Positions 27,352-35,097 of a stretch of DNA of 64,000 nucleotides are shown one piece after another (positions within the stretch are counted from its first letter, which is position 1; every line of letters begins with the position of its first letter). Source of the DNA: Synergistaceae bacterium (lineage in GTDB: Bacteria; Synergistota; Synergistia; Synergistales; Aminobacteriaceae); the NCBI GenBank assembly GCA_017405525.1, contig JAFRAH010000006.1:1-64000 (forward strand), given 5' to 3'. The position numbers were made by a program, and so were the translations under genes. The notes under the pieces were generated by a model. That model did no database searches. It was not told the origin of the DNA and saw nothing but the letters and a program-made list of their open reading frames with translations.

Positions 27352-27577
27352 CTGAGAGGCTGAGGGCTTCCTGCTGGTGTTCCTTGTTGATGGGGCTCTT
27401 CCCCTCCTCAATCTCAAGGAGTACGTTCGAGATAAAGCGTTCATTTGCGGGGGAAGTCCTTTCGTTTGCGGCCTCCTCACTCTCACGCCTAGCCTCTGCT
27501 GCAACTTTGGCGGTAATCTCGTATTTGTTGTCAGTCCCGCACTTCTCAGCGAGCCACTCCAAATCATAGAACTTCAT
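27344..27577 (-). CDS. rpoZ: RNA polymerase omega subunit
   Basis: A 77-residue omega protein: 'MKFYDLEWLAEKCGTDNKYEITAKVAAEARR' contains the conserved N-terminal motif, in which a helix and 'NKYEL' contact beta-prime. Omega helps beta-prime folding and polymerase assembly. The gene has an AAGGAGG site, ends in TAG, and is directly followed by coaBC with an 8-nt overlap. gmk, the usual upstream gene, is absent; a TerD gene sits there instead, which suggests a local rearrangement. Confidence 0.85.
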   Translation of the reverse strand: MKFYDLEWLAEKCGTDNKYEITAKVAAEARRESEEAANERTSPANERFISNVLLEIEEGKSPINKEHQQEALSLSDE

Positions 27578-27626
27578 GGTGATTATTCCTCCTTCAAGTT
27601 TGGCGGGTATATTTTACAGCAACACG

Positions 27627-28241
27627 CTACATGAACCGCCGGGCAAGCTCCGAAATGTTGTTGTCCTTTGTGGCCTGTCCTGTTGCGTTGAACCTCCACT
27701 GACCGTTTCGCAGGTATATCTCCCCGAATATCATTGCGGTCATTCCGTCATAGTTCTCCGAGAGATTGTAGCGGCATAATTCTTGATGTGTATCGTTGTC
27801 GCATATCCTGATGAAGGCGTTGCGTATCATCCCGAAGTGCTGGCCTCGTTCTTTGGCCTTGTAGATGTTCACGGTGAATATTACCCTGTCATAGCCCGCT
27901 GGCAAGTCCTCAAGGTCAACGTATATCTGTTCGTCGTCGCCTTCACCCTCGCCCGTAAGGTTATCGCCCATGTGCCTGACAGCCCCGGAGGAATGCTCAA
28001 GGTTGCCGAAATATATTATGTCGTCATTGCCGGTGATTTTTCCGTTCATGCATAGGAACGCCGAAGCATCACAGTCAATGTTATGTGTCTTCTTGCCGCC
28101 GAAAATTGCTCCGAGTATTCCGCCATTGTTCCCGGATTTTTCCGCCTCGTCCCAGCCAAGCCCTACCATGACGTGCCTTAGTGCTGAACCGTCAGCCTTT
28201 CGGAGGTCAACTTTCTGCCCCTTCTGTAGATTTACTGCCAT
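27627..28241 (-). CDS. TerD-family calcium-binding stress protein
   Basis: 204 residues of TerD/TerE type. 'LQKGQKVDLRK' starts the domain, 'VMVGLGWDEA' follows, then an insertion of about 15 residues ('GNNGGILGAIFGGKKTH'). The conserved core is 'DCDASAFLC', '[30 protein letters not shown]' and 'RNAFIRICD'. Its acidic loop binds calcium in characterised TerD proteins. TerD proteins are linked to tellurite, phage and envelope stress responses, but their mechanism is unclear. Last gene of a TerD-AIM24-TerD set on the minus strand. The insertion with glycine-rich sequence distinguishes it from its paralogue two genes upstream. Confidence 0.9.
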   Translation of the reverse strand: MAVNLQKGQKVDLRKADGSALRHVMVGLGWDEAEKSGNNGGILGAIFGGKKTHNIDCDASAFLCMNGKITGNDDIIYFGNLEHSSGAVRHMGDNLTGEGEGDDEQIYVDLEDLPAGYDRVIFTVNIYKAKERGQHFGMIRNAFIRICDNDTHQELCRYNLSENYDGMTAMIFGEIYLRNGQWRFNATGQATKDNNISELARRFM

Positions 28242-28256
28242 TGTGATTAACCCTCC

Positions 28257-28943
28257 CTATTTGATCGCAGTCTTGAGGAGTCCCTTCATCCATACGGAGA
28301 ATGATTCGGGTTTCCTCGTCTGTATCAGCACAGTACCGGGCCCCCTGAACCTGCACACAAGACCCTCACCGCTGGCAAAACTCGAAAGCCACCCGGAAGA
28401 TGCCTTCTCGATCGTGTAGTCCATGTAGTCCGGCCATGCCACAAGATGACCGTTGTCTATGATGACCTCTTCGCCCTCGTCAATCTTGAGCTCATGTATT
28501 GCCCCAAAGCTGGAGATGAATACTATTCCTTTGCCCTGAAGTTTAAGGAGGAAGAAGCCCTTTCGTGAGAATAGACCCTGCGACAAATTCTGCATGGACG
28601 CGTCAATCTCTATGGTCTCCTCAGCCGCAAGGAAGCCGTTTTTCTGCACGACAAGACCGCATGAGCCGTCAAGGGCAACATCACTTATCCCGCCCAATGC
28701 AGAATGAGCAAGAAGTACACTCCCTGCCCCACGTGCCGCAGTTATACGCTGTAGGAAGAAGCTCTCACCTGCAAGGCTGCGTTTCAGCCCTCCCCAGATT
28801 CCGCCGTCATCCATCGAGGCCGAAACGTCAAGCGTCCCTGACATTGCGACCATAGCGTCAGACTCGGCCTTCAGTGATTCGCCGGGCATCATGTCGCACT
28901 TGACGATGGAGAACGCATCCTGGTGCATGATCTCGTACTTCAT
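28257..28943 (-). CDS. AIM24/TIGR00266-family protein
   Basis: 228 residues forming the beta-rich AIM24 fold. 'FSIVKCDMMPGESLKAESDAMVAMSGTLDVSAS', 'GGLKRSLAGESFFLQRITA', 'GLVVQKNGFLAAEETIEID', 'GEEVIIDNGHLVAWPDYMDYTIEKAS' and 'FRGPGTVLIQTRKP' are all family hallmarks. The protein is a pseudo-symmetric beta barrel of unknown biochemical role. In bacteria it is very often encoded beside TerD, as here, where it lies between two TerD genes with gaps of 15 and 34 bases. A shared stress-associated complex is the usual suggestion. Confidence 0.9.
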   Translation of the reverse strand: MKYEIMHQDAFSIVKCDMMPGESLKAESDAMVAMSGTLDVSASMDDGGIWGGLKRSLAGESFFLQRITAARGAGSVLLAHSALGGISDVALDGSCGLVVQKNGFLAAEETIEIDASMQNLSQGLFSRKGFFLLKLQGKGIVFISSFGAIHELKIDEGEEVIIDNGHLVAWPDYMDYTIEKASSGWLSSFASGEGLVCRFRGPGTVLIQTRKPESFSVWMKGLLKTAIK

Positions 28944-28977
28944 GGCATTTCAGCAGGAGAAGTAATACCTGAAAGCC

Positions 28978-29553
28978 TCAGACATTCACGCCGAAGTTCT
29001 GGCACAACGCACGAAGTCCCCCCTTGAAGCCTGAGCCCACAGCGTTGAACTTCCACTCTGAACCGCTCCTGTAGAGTTCCCCGGCAATTACGGCCGTCTC
29101 AACGGAGAAGTCCTCGCCCAAGTCGTAGCGTATAAGCTCTTTGCCGTTCGACTCGTCCATGATTCGGATGTAGGCATTCGAGACCTGCCCGAAATTCTGG
29201 CGGCGTTCTTCAGCCTCGTGTATCGTTACGGTGAAGGCTATCTTGTCGACACTCGAGGGAACCTTGCTCAGGTCAACGCGTATCTGCTCGTCATCCCCCT
29301 CACCGATTCCTGTCCTGTTGTCGCCCATGTGCTGGATTGCTCCTGATGAGTGCTTGAGGTTGTTGTAGAACAAAAAATCAGAGTCGCTTGATACTTTTCC
29401 GTTAGGGGCAAGAACGAAAGCGGCAGTATCGAGGTCAAATGCTGCTTGGCCGTCATACTTATTCACGTCCCAGCCAAGTCCTACTAGTACCTTTGAGAGG
29501 CCGGGATTGTTCTTAGTGAGGTCTACCTTCTGGCCTTTGAACAAACTTATCAT
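28978..29553 (-). CDS. TerD-family calcium-binding stress protein
   Basis: 191 residues, first gene of the TerD-AIM24-TerD set. It has the canonical TerD core without the insertion of its paralogue: '[45 protein letters not shown]', '[34 protein letters not shown]', '[21 protein letters not shown]', '[19 protein letters not shown]'. The aspartates in 'DLDTAAF' and 'GEGDDEQI' are the calcium sites known in the family. The two TerD copies share the core pattern, so they arose by duplication but diverged well. Confidence 0.92.
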   Translation of the reverse strand: MISLFKGQKVDLTKNNPGLSKVLVGLGWDVNKYDGQAAFDLDTAAFVLAPNGKVSSDSDFLFYNNLKHSSGAIQHMGDNRTGIGEGDDEQIRVDLSKVPSSVDKIAFTVTIHEAEERRQNFGQVSNAYIRIMDESNGKELIRYDLGEDFSVETAVIAGELYRSGSEWKFNAVGSGFKGGLRALCQNFGVNV

Positions 29554-29594
29554 GTATTAACACACTTCTTTCTTTGGGATTGGGCTATTATAGC

Positions 29595-29623
29595 AAAACC
29601 CCCCAGCCTTTAAGCCGGAGGGT
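29595..29623 (-). terminator. Terminator of the gltS-RraA operon
   Basis: On the minus strand ACCCTCCGGC (29623-29614) pairs with GGCTGGGGGGT (29608-29598), followed by TTTTGC. It lies 18 bases beyond the last RraA-family stop. Confidence 0.75.
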
Positions 29624-29640
29624 CTGTAATTCTTGAGGGG

Positions 29641-30291
29641 CTATAAATTTTTGAGCTTGCCTATGAGTTCATTGAAGCCGTAAACGTCGAGGGTAGTCAT
29701 TCCTGCCTTGAGCTGCTCTACAATGTGCTGTTCCTTCTCGAACTTAGCGAGTGCCTTCGCGAAAACTTCATCCTCATGTTCACGTGGGACAACAACAACC
29801 CCATCACAATCCCCCGCAACAATATCGCCCGGCCTCACCTCAACGCCCCCGCAAATCACCGGGACGTTCACCTCACCTAGAGACTTCTTCACCGTCCCTG
29901 AAGGGTTTAACGCCTTGACGAACATAGGGAAGCCCATTGCCTTTATGTCCTGTGAGTCCCTGCATGAGCCGTCGAGTATCACCCCTGCTATTCCCCTGAC
30001 CTTGCAGGCAAGAGCCATGATGTCCCCGAAGTGTCCTGCCTCAGTATAGCCGTGGCAGTCGAGAACCAGGACATCTCCGGGATTTGCGGCGTATATGGCC
30101 TGATGAAGTGCCAGGTTGTCGCCGGGATAGCACCTTGCTGTTGTTGCGCGGCCTAAGACGTGGCTTGCGGGGTCTATGGGCTTTATGGATGAGTTCATCA
30201 CTCCCTGACGCGGAGCATCGTTGTTGTTGTCGGCTATGTTGCCCGTGGGAAGCTGTGATAGTTCCCTGAGTTTCTCTGCTGTGAGTTCCAT
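29641..30291 (-). CDS. RraA-family aldolase-like protein
   Basis: 216 residues of the RraA/HMG-CHA aldolase family (beta-alpha-beta swivelling fold). 'LPTGNIADNNN' replaces the usual N-terminal 'ST..LSDA'. Core motifs are 'GRATTARCYPGDNLALHQAIYAANPGDVLVLD', 'FGDIMALACKVRGIAGVILDGSCRD' with the catalytic Arg-Asp pair, and 'PGDIVAGDCDGVVVVP'. Relatives cleave 4-hydroxy-4-methyl-2-oxoglutarate or decarboxylate oxaloacetate; others only inhibit RNase E. A catabolic role is more likely here because a carrier and a second copy lie in the same operon. It follows the second paralogue by 4 bases and precedes a terminator. Confidence 0.85.
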   Translation of the reverse strand: MELTAEKLRELSQLPTGNIADNNNDAPRQGVMNSSIKPIDPASHVLGRATTARCYPGDNLALHQAIYAANPGDVLVLDCHGYTEAGHFGDIMALACKVRGIAGVILDGSCRDSQDIKAMGFPMFVKALNPSGTVKKSLGEVNVPVICGGVEVRPGDIVAGDCDGVVVVPREHEDEVFAKALAKFEKEQHIVEQLKAGMTTLDVYGFNELIGKLKNL

Positions 30292-30295
30292 CGTC

Positions 30296-30967
30296 CTACT
30301 TCTCCGGGGTTTGAAGGGTATGGTAGCCTGTGAGCCTTCTTGCTTCCTTGAGGGGCATTCCTGACCTCACGTGAGCAAGTATCTTCTGTTCAACCCTCTC
30401 AATGTTCTTTGCAGTCTCCAGAACTTCATTCACCCGCTCAAACGGAACGACAATAACCCCCGTGTTGTCCCCGCACACCAAATCTCCGGGGTTGACCTGA
30501 ATACCTGCAATGCTTACGGGGCAGTTAGTGCGGTCGACAAAGACGCGGTCTTTTCCCGTTACCATATATGTGCCCTTCGTGAAGATGGGATACTTGAGCT
30601 CACGTATTACGTTGATGTCCCGGCAGACACCGTCAATCACTGTCCCGGCTATCCCGTGCTGTGATGCGTATATGGACATTATGTCGCCCCACACCGTGCA
30701 GTCATCGCGCCCGTTGTTGTCGAGCACCGCAACTTCTCCGGGCAGAATGTCGTCAATGAAGTCGCCTACTGTTCCCTTAGTCGTCCCGTTGGGCATGTAG
30801 TGGACGGTGAAGGCCTGGCCGCAAAGGTACGTGTCAGGAACTACTGCCTTGATGTGGTAGAGTGCTCCGAATATCCTCAGCTTGTCCATCGCATCAGAGA
30901 CTGAAGGGACATCGAGCTTCTTGTACTCCGCAATAATCTCAGGGTCTAACGTTCTTTCGGGTAACAT
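30296..30967 (-). CDS. RraA-family aldolase-like protein (second paralogue)
   Basis: 223 residues in the same family as the neighbouring gene but clearly diverged. The N-terminal helix 'LDVPSVSDAMDKLRIFG' is of the normal 'vs.SDAld' form. The active site 'WGDIMSIYASQHGIAGTVIDGVCRD' keeps the Asp and Arg-Asp residues, and 'NPGDLVCGDNTGVIVVP' completes the metal/substrate pocket. It starts at ATG 30967, 18 bases after the gltS-like stop. A hetero-oligomer with the downstream paralogue, or two sequential lyase/decarboxylase steps, would explain the pair. This is inference; substrates are unknown. Confidence 0.85.
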   Translation of the reverse strand: MLPERTLDPEIIAEYKKLDVPSVSDAMDKLRIFGALYHIKAVVPDTYLCGQAFTVHYMPNGTTKGTVGDFIDDILPGEVAVLDNNGRDDCTVWGDIMSIYASQHGIAGTVIDGVCRDINVIRELKYPIFTKGTYMVTGKDRVFVDRTNCPVSIAGIQVNPGDLVCGDNTGVIVVPFERVNEVLETAKNIERVEQKILAHVRSGMPLKEARRLTGYHTLQTPEK

Positions 30968-30985
30968 GTCAATCTTCCTCCTGTA

Positions 30986-32305
30986 CTATATTTTTCTGTG
31001 AGTGTTCATGAAGAGCAGGCCAATACCGTAGCATACAACCATCAATCCCGCACCGAAACCCAGAAGCATCATCGTACCGTTCTCCAGAACAGCAAGCTCC
31101 GGGCCGACAGCAATCATCCCTACCCAGATGGGCATGAAGAGGAACAGCCCCATTCCTCCGGCATCACCTGCGCAGCTCTCGTTCTTGGGGTCAATGCAGC
31201 GAAGGAGTGTGAGGCCTGTTGCCGCGTTCCCTATGCACTGCCCGAAGACTACTACCATCTTCTCGAACCATTGCTCCTTGCAGATTTTCGCGCTCATCCA
31301 GACGTAAAGGAACGTGAGGACTAAGAGCATGAGGACGCAGTAAATTGTGATGGGGATGATGAAGGAGACCATTGCACTGACGCTTATTGTCCCTACTGCC
31401 GAGACTATAAGGTACTCAAGGCAGAACCCGCTGATGTTGGAGCAGGTCTTCTTGTCGACGTAAACATCTGCGCCGGTCTTGCACATTATCGGCCAGATTA
31501 TTATTGCCCCGATTATGCCAAGCACGAGGTCATTCACGTTCTTGAAGTAGGGTGATATGTAGGTTACTCCCGCAGTCCTGAGAAGGTAGCCGAGCATCAT
31601 GCACATCGAGATGAAGAACATCTGAAGGGCTATAGCGTTGATGCCTGCCGTTGAGGTCTTGATGGTGCCGATGGGGGTCTGCTTCTCCGGGGGCATTGGG
31701 CCTCCGTAGTAGTCGGGCGGGAGCTTTTCGGGTTTGTCCACGAACTCACAGAATCCCTTGCGTATTCCCCAGTTGAGGAGGGGCATTCCTATTGTGAGGG
31801 CAGCTACAAGTCCTACGGTAGCCACGACCATTGAGATGCCCATGAAGTCAGGGTAGCCTTTCTCCGTGAAGATTGCCGCCGCGCTACCTGCCGCACCATG
31901 ACCGGCAAAGAACGAGTATATAGCCGTTATCCCCCAGTTGGGTGGCATTGATGTCCAGACCTTCGAGAGCAATGCACCGATGCCAACGCCAAAGAAGAGC
32001 TGTGCCCCGTATGTCCCTGCCGCAACAAGGGTGTAGTCCATGTATGAGCGAGCCCTCTTGCGGTCAAAGCGAGTTCCGAAGACGAGACAGGTCAGTATTA
32101 TGTTGATGAGGAAGCCGGGATACTTGCCTATCATTGGGGAGATTGGGACGATGCCGAGAACCTAGGGGCCGCAGATGAGGAGCAATATACCGCCGACTAC
32201 TGACGAGGGCATGAATATTCTCTGAAGAACGGGGAACTTTTCGCGCACGAACCAGCCAAGTCCGAGAAAAATATTGAGTATCATGAAGTCCATAAGCAGA
32301 TTCAT
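30986..32305 (-). pseudogene. GltS-type sodium/carboxylate carrier with in-frame TAG at codon 48
   Basis: From ATG 32305 (GGAGG at 9 bases) the frame encodes a 439-codon protein resembling the sodium:glutamate symporter (GltS/ESS) family, with about 11 membrane helices. Codon 48 (32164-32162) is TAG inside the motif region 'GGILLLICGP-TAG-VLGIVPIS'. Nothing else in the frame is broken, and the rest (for example 'FAGHGAAGSAAAIFTEKGYPD') is conserved in form. The TAG falls where related carriers usually have a polar residue such as Gln after GP, a CAG-to-TAG change. An ATG at 32134 could restart translation but would lose the first two helices. Probably a nonsense mutant, sequence error or readthrough. 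It is first in the operon with two RraA genes. Confidence 0.75.
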
Positions 32306-32388
32306 TTTTCACTGCCTCCGATACCATATAAATTTTCCTTCGCGCGTTGGAATGATGGAATATTAACAACGAACAAGTAATTAGTAAA

Positions 32389-32415
32389 ACGAATATATCA
32401 GATATATAATTTCGT
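32389..32415. promoter_or_regulatory. Candidate LysR operator in the divergent gap
   Basis: An imperfect dyad, ACGAA-tATAT ... ATATaa-TTTCGT, lies in the 134-base gap between the carrier gene and the lysR gene. TATAAT at 32405-32410 sits inside it and would be the -10 of lysR. Binding here could repress lysR and regulate the divergent carrier, the usual LysR arrangement. Confidence 0.4.
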
Positions 32416-32439
32416 CCATCCCAATATTTCCGGAAGTGA

Positions 32440-33390
32440 ATGACAATGACATATGAGCAGATTGAAACCTTCATGGCCGTAATGACCTACGGAAGCATCA
32501 CAGGGGCATCAAGTTTCCTCCACGTCTCACAGTCAACCGTAAGCACAAGAATACAGCAGCTTGAGGACGAACTCGGCACTCCCCTACTCGTCCGCCACAA
32601 AGGACACCGTAACGTCTCACTCACACCCTACGGAAGCGCATTCATCGCCGTATCCAGTCAGTGGGCCTCAATCTGGCAGGACCTCCAGAGGATACAGACC
32701 CTCGCCAACATAAACACCCTCACTGTAGCTAGCGTTGACGCAGTGAACAACTGCACGTTTGTCCCGCTCTTCAGCAGGCACATCGAGAAGTTCCCGAACA
32801 TAAGGCTGACGATAAGGACGCATCATTCAGACGAGATACACGGGCTCATCGCTAACAGGTCGGCAGATGTCGGGTTCGTGTTCTCGCGCTCACCTTACCC
32901 TGACATAATCTCGAAGCCTGTCTACCGTGAATTGATGTACCTGATCTGCCACAAGGAGAGTGATTACCATGACGGCATGAAGTGTTCAGAGCTTGAGCCG
33001 GAGAACGAGATATTCCTGCGCTGGGGGATAGACTACCAGCAATGGCACGACAGGTATTTTCCCCCCGAACGTTACCCCCTCGTCAGCGTCAACACTGGCT
33101 CAATGTTGCAGCACTACCTCAACGTTCCGGGACGCTGGGCAGTAGCTCCGATGTCGGTCGTCCGGGCAATCTCCCACCGTACTAGCCTGACCTTCTACAC
33201 ACTCGCAGAACCTCCCGCACCGAGAATATGCTACATGCTCACGAACAGATACCCCACCCAAAGGAGCATGGAGGCAATGAAGGTATTTGAGGCTGAGCTT
33301 GAGGAGTTCATAGCGGGCAATGAAGACATATGCACGTTCGAGGCATGGATGCTTGAGCAGCAGAAGGAGTACAGGAAAAACTTTGTGTGA
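32440..33390 (+). CDS. LysR-family transcriptional regulator
   Basis: 316 residues. The winged helix-turn-helix occupies residues 3-62 ('YEQIETFMAVMTYGSITGASSFLHVSQSTVSTRIQQLEDELGTPLLVRHKGHRNVSLTPYG' region). A linker helix leads to a two-lobed substrate-binding domain from about residue 95 ('NTLTVASVDAVNNCTFVPLFSRHIEKFPNIRLTIR', 'ANRSADVGFVFS'). It is divergent from the carrier/RraA operon and probably controls it. The BASS transporter gene 41 bases downstream may be under the same control. The ATG at 32446 is an equally good start as 32440; no strong ribosome binding site discriminates. The effector is unknown. Confidence 0.92.
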   Translation: MTMTYEQIETFMAVMTYGSITGASSFLHVSQSTVSTRIQQLEDELGTPLLVRHKGHRNVSLTPYGSAFIAVSSQWASIWQDLQRIQTLANINTLTVASVDAVNNCTFVPLFSRHIEKFPNIRLTIRTHHSDEIHGLIANRSADVGFVFSRSPYPDIISKPVYRELMYLICHKESDYHDGMKCSELEPENEIFLRWGIDYQQWHDRYFPPERYPLVSVNTGSMLQHYLNVPGRWAVAPMSVVRAISHRTSLTFYTLAEPPAPRICYMLTNRYPTQRSMEAMKVFEAELEEFIAGNEDICTFEAWMLEQQKEYRKNFV

Positions 33391-33431
33391 TAATATCCCC
33401 TCATAACAACGAAAGGAGATATTAGCTCATC

Positions 33432-34364
33432 ATGGATTTTCTTCGCAGGGTCAGTGATGCCTTCGGGCGTTACATGGCCGCAATCGTCGTAGTAATTACT
33501 GCGCTTGCCTTGTTCGTCCCTGAGTCGTCATTGTGGATTCAGACAGGCTGGATTAACCCGCTCCTTATGGTCGTAATGTTCGGTATGGGATTAACCCTCG
33601 ACTTCAACGATTTCAGGTTAGTCTTCACTCAGCCCAAGTATATATTGCTGGGATGCCTCGCACAGTTCCTCATAATGCCCGCGCTTGCCTGGGGGTTAAG
33701 CCTCGCCTTCAGTCTTGACGTTGCATTGATGGCCGGAGTGGTCTTAGTGGGTACATGTCCCGGCGGAACTTCAAGCAACGTAATCACCTACCTATCACGC
33801 GGTGATGTTGCCCTTTCTGTCGGAATGACGAGCGTCAATACATTACTTGCCCCCTTCCTCACACCGGCAATAACCTACATGATACTGAACGCAAGAATCA
33901 GCGTTGACGTTATGGCAATGTTCATGTCAATCGTCCAGGTGGTGATAGTCCCGATAGTCTTGGGGTTCGTCATCAACAAGCTCTTTTCCCGCCTCACCAA
34001 GAGCCTCGTTGATGTCCTTCCTGCCGTGAGCGTTACTGCAATCTGCCTAATTGTCGCCTGTGTTGTCTCGCACAATGCCTCCCGTATCCTCTCGACTGGA
34101 TGGCTCGTGTTCGTTGTCGTGATACTGCACAATGTTCTGGGCTATCTCTGCGGTTTCGTACTGGGCAAGGTGCTGGGTCTCAATGTGGCGCGGACAAAGG
34201 CAATCTCGATTGAGGTCGGTATGCAGAACTCCGGGCTGGCTACGAGCCTTGCGGGGTCAACGTTCCCTGATCTGGCGATGGCTACGGTTCCGGGGGCACT
34301 GTTCAGCGTGTGGCACAATATTTCCGGGGCATTGCTTGCGAGCGTCTACAGGAGGTGGGAGTGA
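33432..34364 (+). CDS. BASS-family sodium-dependent transporter
   Basis: 310 residues with nine to ten helices, of the bile acid:sodium symporter superfamily in its bacterial YocS/PanS-like branch. 'INPLLMVVMFGMGLTLDFNDFRLVFTQPKYILLGCLAQFLIMPALAWGLS', the cross-over 'LVGTCPGGTSSNVITYLSRGDVALSVGMTSVNTLLAP' (sodium site) and 'ISIEVGMQNSGLATSLA' are diagnostic. Bacterial members move organic acids or pantothenate precursors; bile acids are not implied. An AAAGGAG site precedes ATG and the gene follows lysR by 41 bases, so co-transcription is likely. Confidence 0.9.
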   Translation: MDFLRRVSDAFGRYMAAIVVVITALALFVPESSLWIQTGWINPLLMVVMFGMGLTLDFNDFRLVFTQPKYILLGCLAQFLIMPALAWGLSLAFSLDVALMAGVVLVGTCPGGTSSNVITYLSRGDVALSVGMTSVNTLLAPFLTPAITYMILNARISVDVMAMFMSIVQVVIVPIVLGFVINKLFSRLTKSLVDVLPAVSVTAICLIVACVVSHNASRILSTGWLVFVVVILHNVLGYLCGFVLGKVLGLNVARTKAISIEVGMQNSGLATSLAGSTFPDLAMATVPGALFSVWHNISGALLASVYRRWE

Positions 34365-34371
34365 AAGGGCA

Positions 34372-34421
34372 GCCCTTCCGTTTGGGTCAATGTGATTTTC
34401 CGGGAAGGCAGGAAAATTTTT
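34372..34421 (+). terminator. Possible terminator after the BASS gene
   Basis: GCCCTTCCG (34372-34380) and CGGGAAGGC (34401-34409) can pair with one bulge around a 20-base loop, followed by AGGAAAATTTTTG. The imperfect arms and long loop make it only moderate. Confidence 0.4.
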
Positions 34422-34462
34422 GAGACTGGCTTCACAATATACACAGCCATGAAGTAAGACAC

Positions 34463-34490
34463 TTGCCACAGAATTTTTTTGCGGTATAAT
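34463..34490 (+). promoter_or_regulatory. Promoter of the rimP-nusA-infB operon
   Basis: TTGCCA (34463-34468) and TATAAT (34485-34490) with a 16-base spacer. The predicted start near 34497 leaves an 88-base leader before rimP, holding a hairpin and T-run. Confidence 0.75.
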
Positions 34491-34518
34491 CCGCCTAATT
34501 TCATGAGAATTTAACGTG

Positions 34519-34549
34519 AAAGGAGTGGGAACAAAGCCTGCTCCTTTTT
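34519..34549 (+). terminator. Leader attenuator upstream of rimP-nusA
   Basis: AAAGGAGTGGG (34519-34529) pairs with CCTGCTCCTTT (34537-34547), forming a compact stem followed by TTTTTC. It lies between the promoter and the rimP start, so it must be bypassed for the whole translation operon to be made. Premature terminators before rimP are known in other bacteria; the anti-termination trigger is not visible here. Confidence 0.65.
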
Positions 34550-34584
34550 CGTTATGAGAGATTTATACACGAGAGAAAAAGACA

Positions 34585-35097
34585 ATGACAGAAAATTTTT
34601 TGCGGCACATTGAGGACATAGTAACAGGTCTCGGATATGAGTGTGTTCACGCCGGAATACGTACCGACTTCGGGAGGCTCAAGGTTCAGATCCTCATTGA
34701 CACATTAGGAGGCATCAACGCAGGAGACTGTGAGCTTGTTTCCGGCCATGTCAACAAGTATCTTGACGAGAACGTGGACATTCCCGAACTCGACAAGGGA
34801 CGCTATTACCTTGAAGTGAGCTCTCCCGGAATTGAGCGGCCACTGTACAGGCTTGAAGACTACGAGAGATTTCAGGGCAAGGAGGCAAGAATACGTCTCG
34901 GAAAACTCATTGAGGGACGAAAAACTTTCACAGGGATAATTCAGGGCGTGAGTGATGGCAATGTTATCATTCTCTGTGAGGGTGAGGAGAAGACTATTCC
35001 ACTTGATGCAATAAGAGGAGGAAACTTGGTATACAGGTTCGATGATGAAGGCAAGAAGAAACCCAAAGGCAGCAAGAAAAGGAGGGAGACGAGATAA
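34585..35097 (+). CDS. rimP: Ribosome maturation factor RimP
   Basis: 170 residues. The N-terminal domain has 'LGYECVHAGIRTDFGRLKVQILIDTLGGINAGDCELVSGHVNKYLDE', and 'YYLEVSSPGIERPLYRLEDYERFQGKEARIRL' is the RimP signature. A C-terminal SH3-like domain and a lysine-rich tail ('KKKPKGSKKRRETR') complete it. RimP assists 30S assembly. First gene of the canonical rimP-nusA-ylxR-ylxQ-infB cluster. Its TAA overlaps the ATG of nusA. Confidence 0.94.
   Translation: MTENFLRHIEDIVTGLGYECVHAGIRTDFGRLKVQILIDTLGGINAGDCELVSGHVNKYLDENVDIPELDKGRYYLEVSSPGIERPLYRLEDYERFQGKEARIRLGKLIEGRKTFTGIIQGVSDGNVIILCEGEEKTIPLDAIRGGNLVYRFDDEGKKKPKGSKKRRETR

Noticed and set aside
27352-27567. N-terminal extension of coaBC
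   Set aside because: The extra 72 residues are the rpoZ sequence read in another frame and have no family resemblance.
34516-34557. Leader peptide of 13 codons starting at GTG in the rimP leader
   Set aside because: No ribosome binding site, no regulatory run of one codon, and it overlaps the attenuator stem, so it is probably chance.
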